From assembly GCA_004134985.1 (NCBI GenBank), contig REGQ01000031.1:1-64000 (forward strand): DNA of 64,000 nt. The letters are read 5' to 3'. Each line of letters starts with the position of its first letter. Within the stretch, counting starts at the first letter, position 1. The notes below the pieces were generated by a model. It had not been told where the DNA came from. It saw only the letters and a list, made by a program, of their open reading frames with translations, and made no database searches. Made by a program: the position numbers and the translations under genes. The DNA comes from Paenibacillaceae bacterium (GTDB taxonomy: Bacteria > Bacillota > Bacilli > Paenibacillales > Paenibacillaceae). Shown one piece after another: positions 53,765 to 62,414 of this stretch.

Positions 53765-55138
53765 TCATTTGATTTTTTCCAATTCATCAAGAAAGGCCGG
53801 TCGTCTGTTGTAATCCGTTTCTAATTGAAGGATGATCTCTGTCTGGCTTGCTTGGCCGGCAATCTCTTTATAGCGTTTAAGCATGGCGCATACCTGTTGA
53901 TACTCTTTTCGGTTGGAAGATGAGCTGGCTTCGTTAGAGATGTGATTGATATAAATCCGCTCAACCTCTTCCCGGTAGCTTGCTGACAGTCGGTGGGCAT
54001 ATTCTTCTATAACAGAAGGATTATCTCGTACATAAGTCATCATTTCTTCCAGATCATTTTTGTCCGAGATAAGATTTAGATAGACCCCTTGGGCGCTCCA
54101 ATTGTTAGCCTCTTTCAGTTCTGCAAGGATGTCGCGGTAGAGCTCCTCTTTGTTCCCTTCAAACAGAGACTCCAGTTCAAGGTAATAATCATAGTCACCA
54201 TCCAGTAAAAGCTCTTTGGCCAACAGCATCTGCTCTTGCTTGAGAGAAAGTTTTTTATATGCCTCATATCTGGCTGCTTTCCATTTGGAAATCAAACCAG
54301 GAAGCTGCCTATCCTGTTGTTCTCCTGCTTCAGCCAACTCAATTGCGAGGCGGTAATCACGGCTCTCCATACTCCTCTCGATAGCCCATTCTCTAAAAAA
54401 ACTGAAAGGAAGATGCTTCTGCACAAACCTCTCTGTATCCTCTCTGTTGCCATGGCTCTGAATGAGTTCGAATAAAATTTTAAGCAAAGCTTCATCTGCG
54501 TATTGTCGGTACTTGTTATTAACATTGAGAGCCATTTGGTGCTCAATCGCTGCCCTCAGTTGTGCTCTGCACTTCTCCACATCGGCGAATTCGGTGCAGA
54601 TATGAAGCAGTGTAATCTGATATTCCTCCCAGTCCTGAAAAATCTCGCTTTTGCTCATTGCCAACAGACGGTTAAAAAAGCGCTCCCGGGTAGAAACATC
54701 CTCAGGATTCAGGCTGCTTGCCATTTCATGAGTTCGCTCCAAAGCTTCTTCCACCAGCATACCGATATCGCCATCCGAATCATCCGCATATTGAAACGCC
54801 GCCACTCCCTCCGCCATCACGACCATAACGATTTCCAGCGCCAACAAATCATCCTGGGCATCGTTATTATCTTCAATCAGTGTAAGCATTTCCGTCGCAA
54901 ATCCGTTTGTTTCTCTGTAAGGAATAAAACCCTCTCTTCCGACATATTTTTTCACAATGGAACCAATCAGTTTCTTGGTTAACTGAATTTGTCGGGAATG
55001 GTCACCTTTATCGTACTTCACCAGAAGACCGTTTTTAAACGCTTCATCCTGTTCAGCAACTTGTGCGATAATGCGTACTAGCTCTTCTTTGGACAAGCTG
55101 TTCAATACTTGTATTATTTCAGACTTTTGCGTCAACAC
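53765..55138 (-). CDS. Helical-repeat protein of unknown function
   Basis: Soluble protein of 457 aa, predicted almost wholly alpha-helical, with repeated paired-helix segments resembling TPR/HEAT solenoids (AAIEHQMALNVNNKYRQYADEALLK; WAIERSMESRDYRLAIELAEAG; EEYAHRLSASYREEVERIYINHI). I do not recognise a catalytic motif. It resembles, from memory, the C-terminal part of some Firmicute SWIM-zinc-finger proteins, here without the zinc finger. Start is GTG at 55138 with GGGGAG 9 nt upstream; the frame opens earlier at 55159 without a site. No clear operon partner. Confidence 0.65.
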   Translation of the reverse strand: MLTQKSEIIQVLNSLSKEELVRIIAQVAEQDEAFKNGLLVKYDKGDHSRQIQLTKKLIGSIVKKYVGREGFIPYRETNGFATEMLTLIEDNNDAQDDLLALEIVMVVMAEGVAAFQYADDSDGDIGMLVEEALERTHEMASSLNPEDVSTRERFFNRLLAMSKSEIFQDWEEYQITLLHICTEFADVEKCRAQLRAAIEHQMALNVNNKYRQYADEALLKILFELIQSHGNREDTERFVQKHLPFSFFREWAIERSMESRDYRLAIELAEAGEQQDRQLPGLISKWKAARYEAYKKLSLKQEQMLLAKELLLDGDYDYYLELESLFEGNKEELYRDILAELKEANNWSAQGVYLNLISDKNDLEEMMTYVRDNPSVIEEYAHRLSASYREEVERIYINHISNEASSSSNRKEYQQVCAMLKRYKEIAGQASQTEIILQLETDYNRRPAFLDELEKIK

Positions 55139-55403
55139 TTGTTCACACTCCCCAAACAATTATTATTGATCATCTATTGTCATTGTCTAGCTCAGCCTCA
55201 TCAGTGTCCGCCCATTTGAGGACCGAGCAGGATCCAGCCAAGGAGGCATGATATGTTCAAAAATATCACCTTCATCATGGATTCTCTACCGCTACTTCGC
55301 AAAAGTAAACCAATAACTCAAAAGGCCAGATCGTTCCTTTGCCAAATTTCTTTCGAGCATTCTGATAACTTGCGTTTGATTTCAAACATATTCACTACAG
55401 ATT

Positions 55404-55796
55404 TTACTGAAACCATTGGTCATTCTCTTCGATGAAGTAGAGACATCCCGTAATATCTCCTTCATACAAGCTAGCCCACTGTCCTGTGTGACGTTGAAAA
55501 GCGGCTTCACACTTCTCTCCTCGCACATCAAATAAGGTAATGCGAGCCATTGGAAACTCCACATATTTACCGTCGATTAAAGGTTTTATAAATTGCACCT
55601 CCGGGTTATTCCAGCCAAATTGTTCATGCAAACGATACAGATAAATTCTTCCTGCCTTTATTTCAAAACGATGAACAGTTTGCCTTAGCTTTGGGGAGGC
55701 CGCTAAATATGGTTTAACTACCGCTTCCAGCCTTGACTTATCCATTGCCCCCAATTTAATCGGTTTTGGATTGTGTGACCAACGTCTATCCGTCAC
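55404..55796 (-). CDS. Small conserved-looking protein of unknown function
   Basis: Soluble protein, 130 aa, no signal peptide or membrane segment, rich in aromatic and charged residues (IYLYRLHEQFGWNNPEVQF; ITLFDVRGEKCEAAFQRHTGQW). GTG start with GAGGTG 8 nt upstream, good spacing. Codon usage looks like real coding sequence. No family recognised. It lies alone between the helical-repeat gene and a transposase remnant. Confidence 0.55.
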   Translation of the reverse strand: MTDRRWSHNPKPIKLGAMDKSRLEAVVKPYLAASPKLRQTVHRFEIKAGRIYLYRLHEQFGWNNPEVQFIKPLIDGKYVEFPMARITLFDVRGEKCEAAFQRHTGQWASLYEGDITGCLYFIEENDQWFQ

Positions 55797-56106
55797 TTCT
55801 TCTTCACCTCGTATAAAGTTATTTATAGTCTGTTCAAAAAGCTCATAAAATTGAACACTCGGTTTTCCGGAACTGATTGATTACATCGATTATGTGGATG
55901 ACTCTATTGTGCTTGAAAAGAGAGCGTACTGTACAAGAACGGCGGGCGTCCACCTGAGCCAATTATACCGCACCCTTAAAATAAAATGGACATTTGTCTT
56001 TACACTAAGGGAGATGGTTTGTCGCCTGTTGATGCACTATCAATTACCCGAATTCGATTTGGAGAGAATACAATTCAAAGCTGTCTTGAGGGATATATTG
56101 AACAAA

Positions 56107-56310
56107 TGTTATCATCACAATTGGCATCAGATGATACTTCCAAACGGAAATTATCATCTACGCCTACACAGCACATCTACTCCTCTCTTCAAATCCCCAA
56201 CACTGTTCGAGAAAACATTCCTATTATGTGGATCGTTGCTCGTCAACGGCCAGATTTTCGTACGCTTAACCGCTTCCGCTCGAAACGGATGAAAGAAGTG
56301 TTGGCAAAAT
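56107..56310 (+). pseudogene. IS1182-family transposase remnant
   Basis: Three successive segments in three different frames read in the order of an IS1182 transposase: CYHHNWHQMI (56107-), IIIYAYT (56150-), then QHIYSS...TVRENIPIMW...RPDFRTLNRFRSKRMKEVL (56169-56304). Two frameshifts and loss of both ends make it non-functional. No terminal inverted repeats are identifiable. It marks an old insertion between 55797 and 56454; the rest of that gap shows nothing else. Confidence 0.7.
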
Positions 56311-56454
56311 GGCTATCAATCGTTCCCAAATATTCTTTCTTCATATTAACCACCCCATCGATTTAGCTTAAAACCCCTATGAATAGCATAAATCAAACCT
56401 ATCTTTACCATATATATATAAAGAATTTATCTTATCGTTTTCTTCTCAAACAAA

Positions 56455-56482
56455 AGCTCGCCTGGATTTACCCAGACGAGCT
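56455..56482 (-). terminator. Terminator after methyltransferase gene
   Basis: Minus strand: AGCTCGTCTGG pairs with CCAGGCGAGCT (10 of 11 bp plus a G-U pair) around a 6-nt loop, followed by TTTTG. It begins 39 nt beyond the stop codon at 56522. Confidence 0.75.
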
Positions 56483-56521
56483 ATTAATCGATTTCGTATA
56501 ACAACTATCTCTGCACATACC

Positions 56522-57313
56522 TTACAACTTTCGGAAACGGAATATTACCGCAGGCGGGAGTTCATACCAATCAAATCGTTTGTTACTATCTTCATCTTTT
56601 TGAAAACTCGGTTCTTCCCATCCATCAAGCACAAAATTAGAACTTATAAACAAGTTCACATAATACGAAAAAGGTCTGTGGAATATGATATGTGGAACGG
56701 GTTGTCCTCTTATTCCTATCGTTTCAATTGGCTCTGGAGTTAAATATTTTGAGATTTGCACACTATTTCTAATTACAATCTTTCCATTAATCTCTTCCGT
56801 TTCGTGTATCTTCCTTATGTTCGGTGCTTGAAAACAAGGGTGCGGTATCGAAAATACAAAAACCCCATTTTTCTTTAACAGTTGCTGTAATGCTCTCGTT
56901 AAACAGGTTATATCAGCAATATCCATTAAAGCCATATTCGCTACCGCACCATCATAGCTTTCAATCCCAAGTTCAATTAAAGAATCATAGTTTGTAGCAT
57001 CGACCACTTCATATTTAATTCGATTCAAATATTCTTTTGACCTTAACTCGGCCCTTTCAATCATTTTTGCACTATAATCAAAAGCAACAACCTCTGCACC
57101 TAAATCAGCTAATCTTCGTGAGAAATTCCCATTTCCGCAAGCAATATCAAGTATAATATGCCCTTCATCTACGGCTAGCAATTCTTCTGTCTTTGGTCTA
57201 ACAATTTCTCGATGGAATCGGTTACTGTGTTCACCCATGTAATCATCCCAAAACTCCGCAATCCCATCCCATCTTGTTTGAGATTCGTTCGTCAATTCTT
57301 TCCACTCGCTCAA
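56522..57313 (-). CDS. Class I SAM-dependent methyltransferase (UbiE/Methyltransf_11 type)
   Basis: Soluble methyltransferase, 263 aa. Canonical SAM motifs: ILDIACGNGNFSRRLADLGAEVVAFDYS (about 54-81; DxACGxGxF motif I), VVDATNYD and YDGAVANMALMDI, then SIPHPCF. Substrate unknown; the family includes ubiquinone/menaquinone and small-molecule methylases. The ATG at 57322 directly abuts AAAGGGG, so TTG at 57313 (10 nt spacing) is preferred. A truncated sigma-factor fragment lies immediately upstream on the same strand. Confidence 0.8.
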   Translation of the reverse strand: MSEWKELTNESQTRWDGIAEFWDDYMGEHSNRFHREIVRPKTEELLAVDEGHIILDIACGNGNFSRRLADLGAEVVAFDYSAKMIERAELRSKEYLNRIKYEVVDATNYDSLIELGIESYDGAVANMALMDIADITCLTRALQQLLKKNGVFVFSIPHPCFQAPNIRKIHETEEINGKIVIRNSVQISKYLTPEPIETIGIRGQPVPHIIFHRPFSYYVNLFISSNFVLDGWEEPSFQKDEDSNKRFDWYELPPAVIFRFRKL

Positions 57314-57344
57314 TATACCCATTCCCCTTTCACCGACGATGGAT

Positions 57345-57534
57345 GGAGCCTAAGTCTCATCTGCCCCATCGTATACGACTTTACAACAAAAGCAGATGTG
57401 ATACGGGCAGTGTCTGCTCCCAGTATGGTCTGAAGCATAAGCGGCGTACAGACGGATCGGGCGATTTCAGGATGGACGCATACAAACAGCATCCTGAGCC
57501 GCTCGTCTGGAAAATCCATCCGCGACTTAACCAA
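57345..57534 (-). pseudogene. Fragment of an ECF-type RNA polymerase sigma factor
   Basis: The frame reads FPDERLRMLFVCVHPEI...TPLMLQTILGADTARITSAFVVKSYTMGQ, the region-2/4 linker and start of region 4 of the large SIG-J/ECF-like sigma factors (usual form: DERLRLxFxCxHP, LTLRxxxGLxxxxIAxAFLV...MxQRLVRAK). Both ends are missing: there is no region 2 upstream and the frame departs from the family right after TMGQ. It is a leftover of a deleted gene next to the methyltransferase gene. Confidence 0.65.
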
Positions 57535-57715
57535 TATCTAAGCTTCCGCTGAGGCTCGTCAAACACTGATTTTGATGTTGAGCCAGAATAGATGTTGTAT
57601 TTCTTACAACAATCCAAAAGAATGGCCGCGACAAAAGTGAATTGTTGTACAAACTACATGATTTTACCTGTTGGAGGTCATTTTATTTAAGAATTGTTGT
57701 ATTTTGTGCAGCAAT

Positions 57716-57777
57716 TCCAGGGAAATCGTCAAATATGTGTGAAGAAGTTGTACAAAATACAACAATTTAGATCGTCC
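57716..57777 (+). repeat. Dispersed repeat family B, copy 2
   Basis: Aligns over about 62 bp with 399-460 and shares the exact 17-mer GTTGTACAAAATACAAC. A second, inverted-type relative (TTGTTGTATTTTGTGCAGCAA) directly precedes it. Confidence 0.65.
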
Positions 57778-58014
57778 TAGATTACGTTCAAAAGATCGTC
57801 CTAGGTTACCATCAAAAAGACGTTTAAAAGAAGCACCAAATTAACTTCAATCTCAGACATATATCATATTCGCGACCCAGTACCAAACCCCTTTTCCGTG
57901 GCGCCAGCCAGCCCGGCAAAGCTTTGAACTAGCTTGTTGAACAGATCACAGCAACCTTCCACGACTGGACTCTCACCAGCTAGAAAATACGTGCTTAGCT
58001 GGACACGACTGCAT

Positions 58015-58040
58015 AAAAAAGAGAGACCCCTGGTCTCTCC
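58015..58040 (-). terminator. Terminator of the C-terminal-SLH surface protein gene
   Basis: Minus strand: GAGAGACC pairs perfectly with GGTCTCTC, 3-nt loop, followed by TTTTTTATG. It starts 13 nt beyond the stop codon. Confidence 0.9.
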
Positions 58041-58052
58041 GCAATTGCCTGC

Positions 58053-61000
58053 TTATTTGATCTCTAACGAGCGCAAGAGCATCGATACGGCTTCCGCACG
58101 GGTCGCATGAAGAAGCGGTCTCATCGTATTGTCCGGATAACCGGTAATGATTCCGATTTCTGTCGCGGTAACGACCGCTTTCTGCGCCCAAGTCGAGATT
58201 TTGCTTTGATCTGCAAAAGTTTTGCGTGCTGGTAAGCTTTTCAATTGCATGGCATTCACAATCATCATCGCCATTTGTTCACGCGTGATAAACTCGTCAG
58301 GAGCAAATGTATTATCGTCGTATCCAGCAACAATTCCGTATGCATAGGCCGTCGAGACGGCCTGCGCGGCCCAATGGTTAACCGTGTCGCTGAACGTCTT
58401 GCCCTTTTTATCGCTTAAACCTAGCGCCTGAACCAATATCGTGGCGAATTCAGCCCGGGTAATGAGGCGATCGGGCTGGAAGCTGCCATCCGCATATCCG
58501 TTCACCGCGTCAATTCTCACCATCTTCAGAATGGACTTTTCCGCCCAATGACCCTGAATATCGGTGAAATGGATTACAGGCTCCTCTTTCTCGACAGGGA
58601 TCGCAATGACAGCGAATTTGCTGAAATGGTTGCTGGTGCCGCTAACGGTGCCCTTCTCCCAATCCACTTTCATATTATCCAATGCTACCCACTGTCCGAC
58701 TTCTTCGTTAAGCCAGCAGAGGCTGACTTCCACATCTTCTTTCCGTATCAATTCGGCATTAAAATGCAGGCTGATGGTAACGTCCCGCTCGAACTTCCCA
58801 GCTTGATCTTTCGTCAATTCAAAAACATTGCTTAGCAGCTGTTGTCCGTAGGAAAGTGGAAGGACACTCGTATCGCCGATCTCATCAATCCTTAAATTGA
58901 ACAGGCGGTTCATTGCCCCGGCAGGAACTACGATTTGACCGCCCTCAAACACAATCTTTCTTCCATTTATGTCTATAGAATAAACGTTATTCGGCAATGG
59001 TGCATGTACATAGCCCACTCCGGGGCCTGTTCCATTTTCCGTCTGCTGGGTCAATCGGAACCGCCCCGACACCGCAGAGGTTTCGTTGCCTGCTATGTCC
59101 GACGCTTTAATATGCAGGTACCAATCTCCGTCCACTCCGCTTTTCGCCAAAACAGCTTCATTCACGAACGATATCCAGCCGGTGCTCGGAGTCGAGCTGT
59201 CCTTTGTCCATGCATATTTCAGAGACGAGGCGTCCACATTGCTTCCGTCATCGCTTACCGTTGTCTTGGATACCGCCGATGTTGACACGGTTTCGTTGCC
59301 GCTCGGCTCGAAGCTGACCGCAGGTGCCGTCTTGTCGATCTTAACCGTGCGTTCATCGAATATCGTATTGCCCACACTGTCAGTCACTTGAAAGGAGATC
59401 ATATGCGTCCCATCCTCCGAGAGCTCAATCGGCGTCCCGTTCGTATAAGCTTGCGCCGCGCCGTCGTCCAACGTATAAGTGAGCGCGGCGATTTCACTGC
59501 CGTCCGCTTCGGCATATCCGCTCACGGTTACGCTTTGGTTCGTCCAGCTTCCATCTTCATAGACGCTGTCATCCGCTTTCTTCATTACGATCCCGATCGT
59601 TGGTGACTTATACACGGTCAGGTCTGCAAATCCGCGCATCGAGTTGCCAGCCAAATCTACGATACTGCCCAATTGATCCGTGTATGAAAGGGTCACCACC
59701 GACCCTTGTTCGAACGCACCCGAAATGAAAAAAGTGAGTGTCTTCGTTCCGTCACCTTCTACCTTCACAATAGTTTCGCTGCTCCCATTGGATTTGATCG
59801 TAACCCCGACGGTGTCTGAAATGCGTACCTCTTCATCAAACGTCACGAGGACGCGATCGGGATACTCGTCGTTAATCACCGCGCTCACAACCGTCGGCGG
59901 AGCAATGTCCATTCCGATATTGTCAGCTACTCCCCGCAAAGTTGGGTATGCCCTTCCTTCTTCAATAGCCCAAATATGGATGAAATCCCACTCGGATTCG
60001 AAAGTAGCACGCCGCTTCATCTCAGCCGTCATCTTAGGCGTGCCTTTGTCGGCATCGCTGTGACCGGATATTTGGCTGTCGTAAGCGCCGGAGAGGATGG
60101 GCTCGAAATTTCTTCCCACCAGTCCGCCCGTACTGCCGGTAGCCGTAACACGGCCAGCCGCGTAGACACGGCTAATATCGCCGACATTCCGCCCCACCAG
60201 TCCCCCGACTTCATATCTGGCGTTGACGGCCCCGACAGCAAAAGCATCGTTGACCGTCCCCCTCTCGTTGCGTCCGACCAATCCGCCGACGAAATCCTGC
60301 CCGGTAATGCTGCCGGCCGCGTATGACTGTCTAACGATGCCGCCTACATTGTTCTGTCCAACCAGTCCCCCGACATTAAAGCTTCCGTAGACGTCGACCA
60401 TTGCGAATACGCGCTCAATCGTTCCCCCGCGGTTTTCCCCGACCAGTCCGCCTGTGGAGGAATCCCCTCTGACGACACCTCCCTCAAGCCCTACGTTTCG
60501 CACGAGACTGTCGCTGCCGAGATTTCCGAACAGGCCGACGTACCCGGTGCTCGGCCGATCGATTGTCAGATTGCTGATCGTAAAATTCGAGCCCTCGAGT
60601 TTGCCGGTAAAGGGCGTACGGTCATCGCTGCCGATAGGAGCGAAACCCGCCCCGTCGTCAGAGCTGGTCGCCCACATGTCGGAACGGCTGCCATCCGTGA
60701 ACACGGTCCCGAAATCGATATCCTGGGCCAGCGTATAATCCGCGTTTACATCCAACGCCATCAATTGCAGTTGATGGGTATTGCCAATCACCTGCGACCA
60801 TTCCGACTTAAGGAAAGGCCGTGTAGATCCATCCACCATGAACCAGACATTTGTGAAATCCCATCCGGAATAGCTGATTTGCGTCAGAGCTTGCATAGTG
60901 GCAAGGCCGGTCGCTGTGCATGCGATTCCGGGGTAGCCTTCATTATTGTATCCGCAGGCACTGCTCTGTACGGCCGTCTCCTGATCCCAGAAACTATCGA

Positions 61001-61958
61001 TCAGTTGCCCGCCGTTATTGCTCCCGACCAGCCCTCCTACATGTATTTGGCCATTGACAGCGCCGGTGGCGTAAGCTTCGCTTACCATACCAAAGTCCGT
61101 GCTCCCCACCAGCCCTCCGACATTGATCTGCCCGCTGACGGCGCCAGTAGCATAAGACTGGGTTAGGATACTGGACAGATTATAGCCCACCAACCCGCCC
61201 ACATTATTGCCGCTTCCGTTAACCGTGCCGGTGGCATAGGACCGTCTTATTTCTGCACCCTCGTTGCCCCCTGCAAGTCCTCCGACAATGTCGGTGCCAC
61301 TGACGGCACCGGAGGCGTGGGAGTCCTTTATCGTACCGTCATTGCGCCCTACAAGCCCTCCAATGTAAATCGGGCCGCTGACGGCACCGGAGGCGTAAGA
61401 AGCGCTCACCGTACTGCCGATACCGCCGTAACCAACCATTCCTCCGACGATTCCCTCGCTGCTGCTGACAGAACCGGTAACGAAGGATCGATCTACCGTA
61501 CCAAAATTTCGCCCCGCAAGGCCGCCCGTATGGATTTTGCCTGTAATGGAGCCTCCCGCGAGTCCGATATCTCTTACGACTCCGCCGGAGCCGACAATCC
61601 CGAACAGACCGACGAAATCGGTCATCGGCCGATTGATGGTCAGGTCGCTGATGACATGTCCCGCTCCGTCGAAAATCCCAGTGAACTGGCTGGCACTATT
61701 TCCATTTCCGCCGATCGGTTCAAACCCATTACCACTGTTCCAGCCAACCGTTTCTGAAGCGTCGATATCCGCACCGAGTTTATACTGTGCCTTCAAATCG
61801 TTTTTCACGGCGTTCAATTGTTCCAGTGTCATGATGATATAGGGATTACCTGCCGATCCATCCCCTGACATCACGGCATCCGTGTCTGCTAATGCTGGCA
61901 ACGGGAAGAATCCTATCACTAGCAGAATGGCCGATATAAATGAGAGTACACGTTTCAT
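58053..61958 (-). CDS. GLUG-repeat surface protein with C-terminal SLH anchor
   Basis: Secreted wall-anchored protein, 1301 aa. Signal peptide about 1-24 (ending ALA). Two blocks of GLUG repeats follow (about 30-370 and 390-680; GGLVGRN/GGLVGSN cores alternating with SYATGAVSG), each introduced by a SGDGSAGNPYIIMTLEQLNAVK-like or QLQLMALDVN-like opener. Next come Ig-like domains (about 700-985; APPTVVSAVIN, VTFDEEV), a ZU5-like segment (about 1020-1110) and three SLH domains (about 1122-1301; GYADGSFQP, GYDDNTFAP, GYPDNTMRP). The layout is the mirror of the protein at 548-3757. AGGATTGG precedes the ATG. Monocistronic, with a promoter element shared with that gene. Confidence 0.92.
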   Translation of the reverse strand: MKRVLSFISAILLVIGFFPLPALADTDAVMSGDGSAGNPYIIMTLEQLNAVKNDLKAQYKLGADIDASETVGWNSGNGFEPIGGNGNSASQFTGIFDGAGHVISDLTINRPMTDFVGLFGIVGSGGVVRDIGLAGGSITGKIHTGGLAGRNFGTVDRSFVTGSVSSSEGIVGGMVGYGGIGSTVSASYASGAVSGPIYIGGLVGRNDGTIKDSHASGAVSGTDIVGGLAGGNEGAEIRRSYATGTVNGSGNNVGGLVGYNLSSILTQSYATGAVSGQINVGGLVGSTDFGMVSEAYATGAVNGQIHVGGLVGSNNGGQLIDSFWDQETAVQSSACGYNNEGYPGIACTATGLATMQALTQISYSGWDFTNVWFMVDGSTRPFLKSEWSQVIGNTHQLQLMALDVNADYTLAQDIDFGTVFTDGSRSDMWATSSDDGAGFAPIGSDDRTPFTGKLEGSNFTISNLTIDRPSTGYVGLFGNLGSDSLVRNVGLEGGVVRGDSSTGGLVGENRGGTIERVFAMVDVYGSFNVGGLVGQNNVGGIVRQSYAAGSITGQDFVGGLVGRNERGTVNDAFAVGAVNARYEVGGLVGRNVGDISRVYAAGRVTATGSTGGLVGRNFEPILSGAYDSQISGHSDADKGTPKMTAEMKRRATFESEWDFIHIWAIEEGRAYPTLRGVADNIGMDIAPPTVVSAVINDEYPDRVLVTFDEEVRISDTVGVTIKSNGSSETIVKVEGDGTKTLTFFISGAFEQGSVVTLSYTDQLGSIVDLAGNSMRGFADLTVYKSPTIGIVMKKADDSVYEDGSWTNQSVTVSGYAEADGSEIAALTYTLDDGAAQAYTNGTPIELSEDGTHMISFQVTDSVGNTIFDERTVKIDKTAPAVSFEPSGNETVSTSAVSKTTVSDDGSNVDASSLKYAWTKDSSTPSTGWISFVNEAVLAKSGVDGDWYLHIKASDIAGNETSAVSGRFRLTQQTENGTGPGVGYVHAPLPNNVYSIDINGRKIVFEGGQIVVPAGAMNRLFNLRIDEIGDTSVLPLSYGQQLLSNVFELTKDQAGKFERDVTISLHFNAELIRKEDVEVSLCWLNEEVGQWVALDNMKVDWEKGTVSGTSNHFSKFAVIAIPVEKEEPVIHFTDIQGHWAEKSILKMVRIDAVNGYADGSFQPDRLITRAEFATILVQALGLSDKKGKTFSDTVNHWAAQAVSTAYAYGIVAGYDDNTFAPDEFITREQMAMMIVNAMQLKSLPARKTFADQSKISTWAQKAVVTATEIGIITGYPDNTMRPLLHATRAEAVSMLLRSLEIK

Positions 61959-62180
61959 CCAATCCTACCCTTCCTTGAATGCGTTCGATAGCGTCGATAT
62001 ATAGCCAATTATATCGGAATTCTCTAGCCATTGAATCTAACCGTGGTTATAGGTTCGGTTATAAACCAATTCAGCATTTAACACGTCATTGGATTAGACT
62101 GGAAATAAATCAATTGTAATGCATAAATTCACCCTTTACTGTACCTGTGAGGCAACATTGTATAACGGGAGGTACATATT
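61959..62180. other. Leader and upstream region of the second SLH gene
   Basis: Contains the shared promoter (62008-62064), then AT-rich sequence up to a decayed lipoprotein gene in the opposite direction. Confidence 0.5.
62008..62064 (-). promoter_or_regulatory. Promoter with upstream element shared by both SLH/GLUG genes
   Basis: Minus strand: TTATAACC and CTATAACC direct repeats 12 bp apart (within 62037-62064), then a weak -35 ATTCAA (62031-62036), 17-nt spacer and TATAAT (62008-62013). Element and spacing equal those at 3817-3873, while the sequence between -35 and -10 and the flanks differ. The start codon is 50 nt beyond the -10 box. Confidence 0.65.
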
Positions 62181-62414
62181 ATGAAAAAATAGCGTTAGCT
62201 TTACTAGCCATTGTAGGTTTGGTGGTCATTATAGGCTGCAGCAAGAACCATGACTCACAAGAGTCGTTGGAGGACAACATTGTGTATGTTGATGAAAAGT
62301 CACTATACAGGGGATGAGCTGGGAATGATCAAACAATTAAATAAATCATGGAGGGAGCTCAGTAAGAGTCAGCAGCAACTCGAAGGGTATTTTTATGCTT
62401 GCGATTCTGTATGA
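62181..62414 (+). pseudogene. Decayed small lipoprotein gene
   Basis: A strong ribosome site (GGGAGG, 8 nt spacing) leads to ATGAAAAAA followed at once by a stop. Adding one A restores a lipoprotein signal, MKKIALALLAIVGLVVIIGC, and a Ser/Asp-rich mature part to about 62310. A second frame then continues as TGDELGMIKQLNKSWRELSK...YFYACDSV to the stop at 62412-62414. Two frameshifts therefore interrupt a once coherent protein of roughly 75-80 residues. A sequencing error in the A-run could explain only the first. The 51-bp repeat array starts within its last codons. Confidence 0.65.

Larger units (their letters stand above)
57535..58052. other. Intergenic region with repeat family B and tandem repeats
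   Basis: About 500 bp without a gene. It contains several GTTGTA...TACAAC inverted repeats of family B (near 57594, 57640, 57694 and 57749), a 24-bp tandem duplication (57770-57793, 57794-57817; GATCGTCCTAG(A/G)TTAC), and the terminator of the SLH gene. Confidence 0.65.

Noticed and set aside
55894-56292. 132-codon frame as a separate protein
   Set aside because: Only a short segment (CYHHNWHQMI) is meaningful, and it is the first part of the frameshifted transposase relic.
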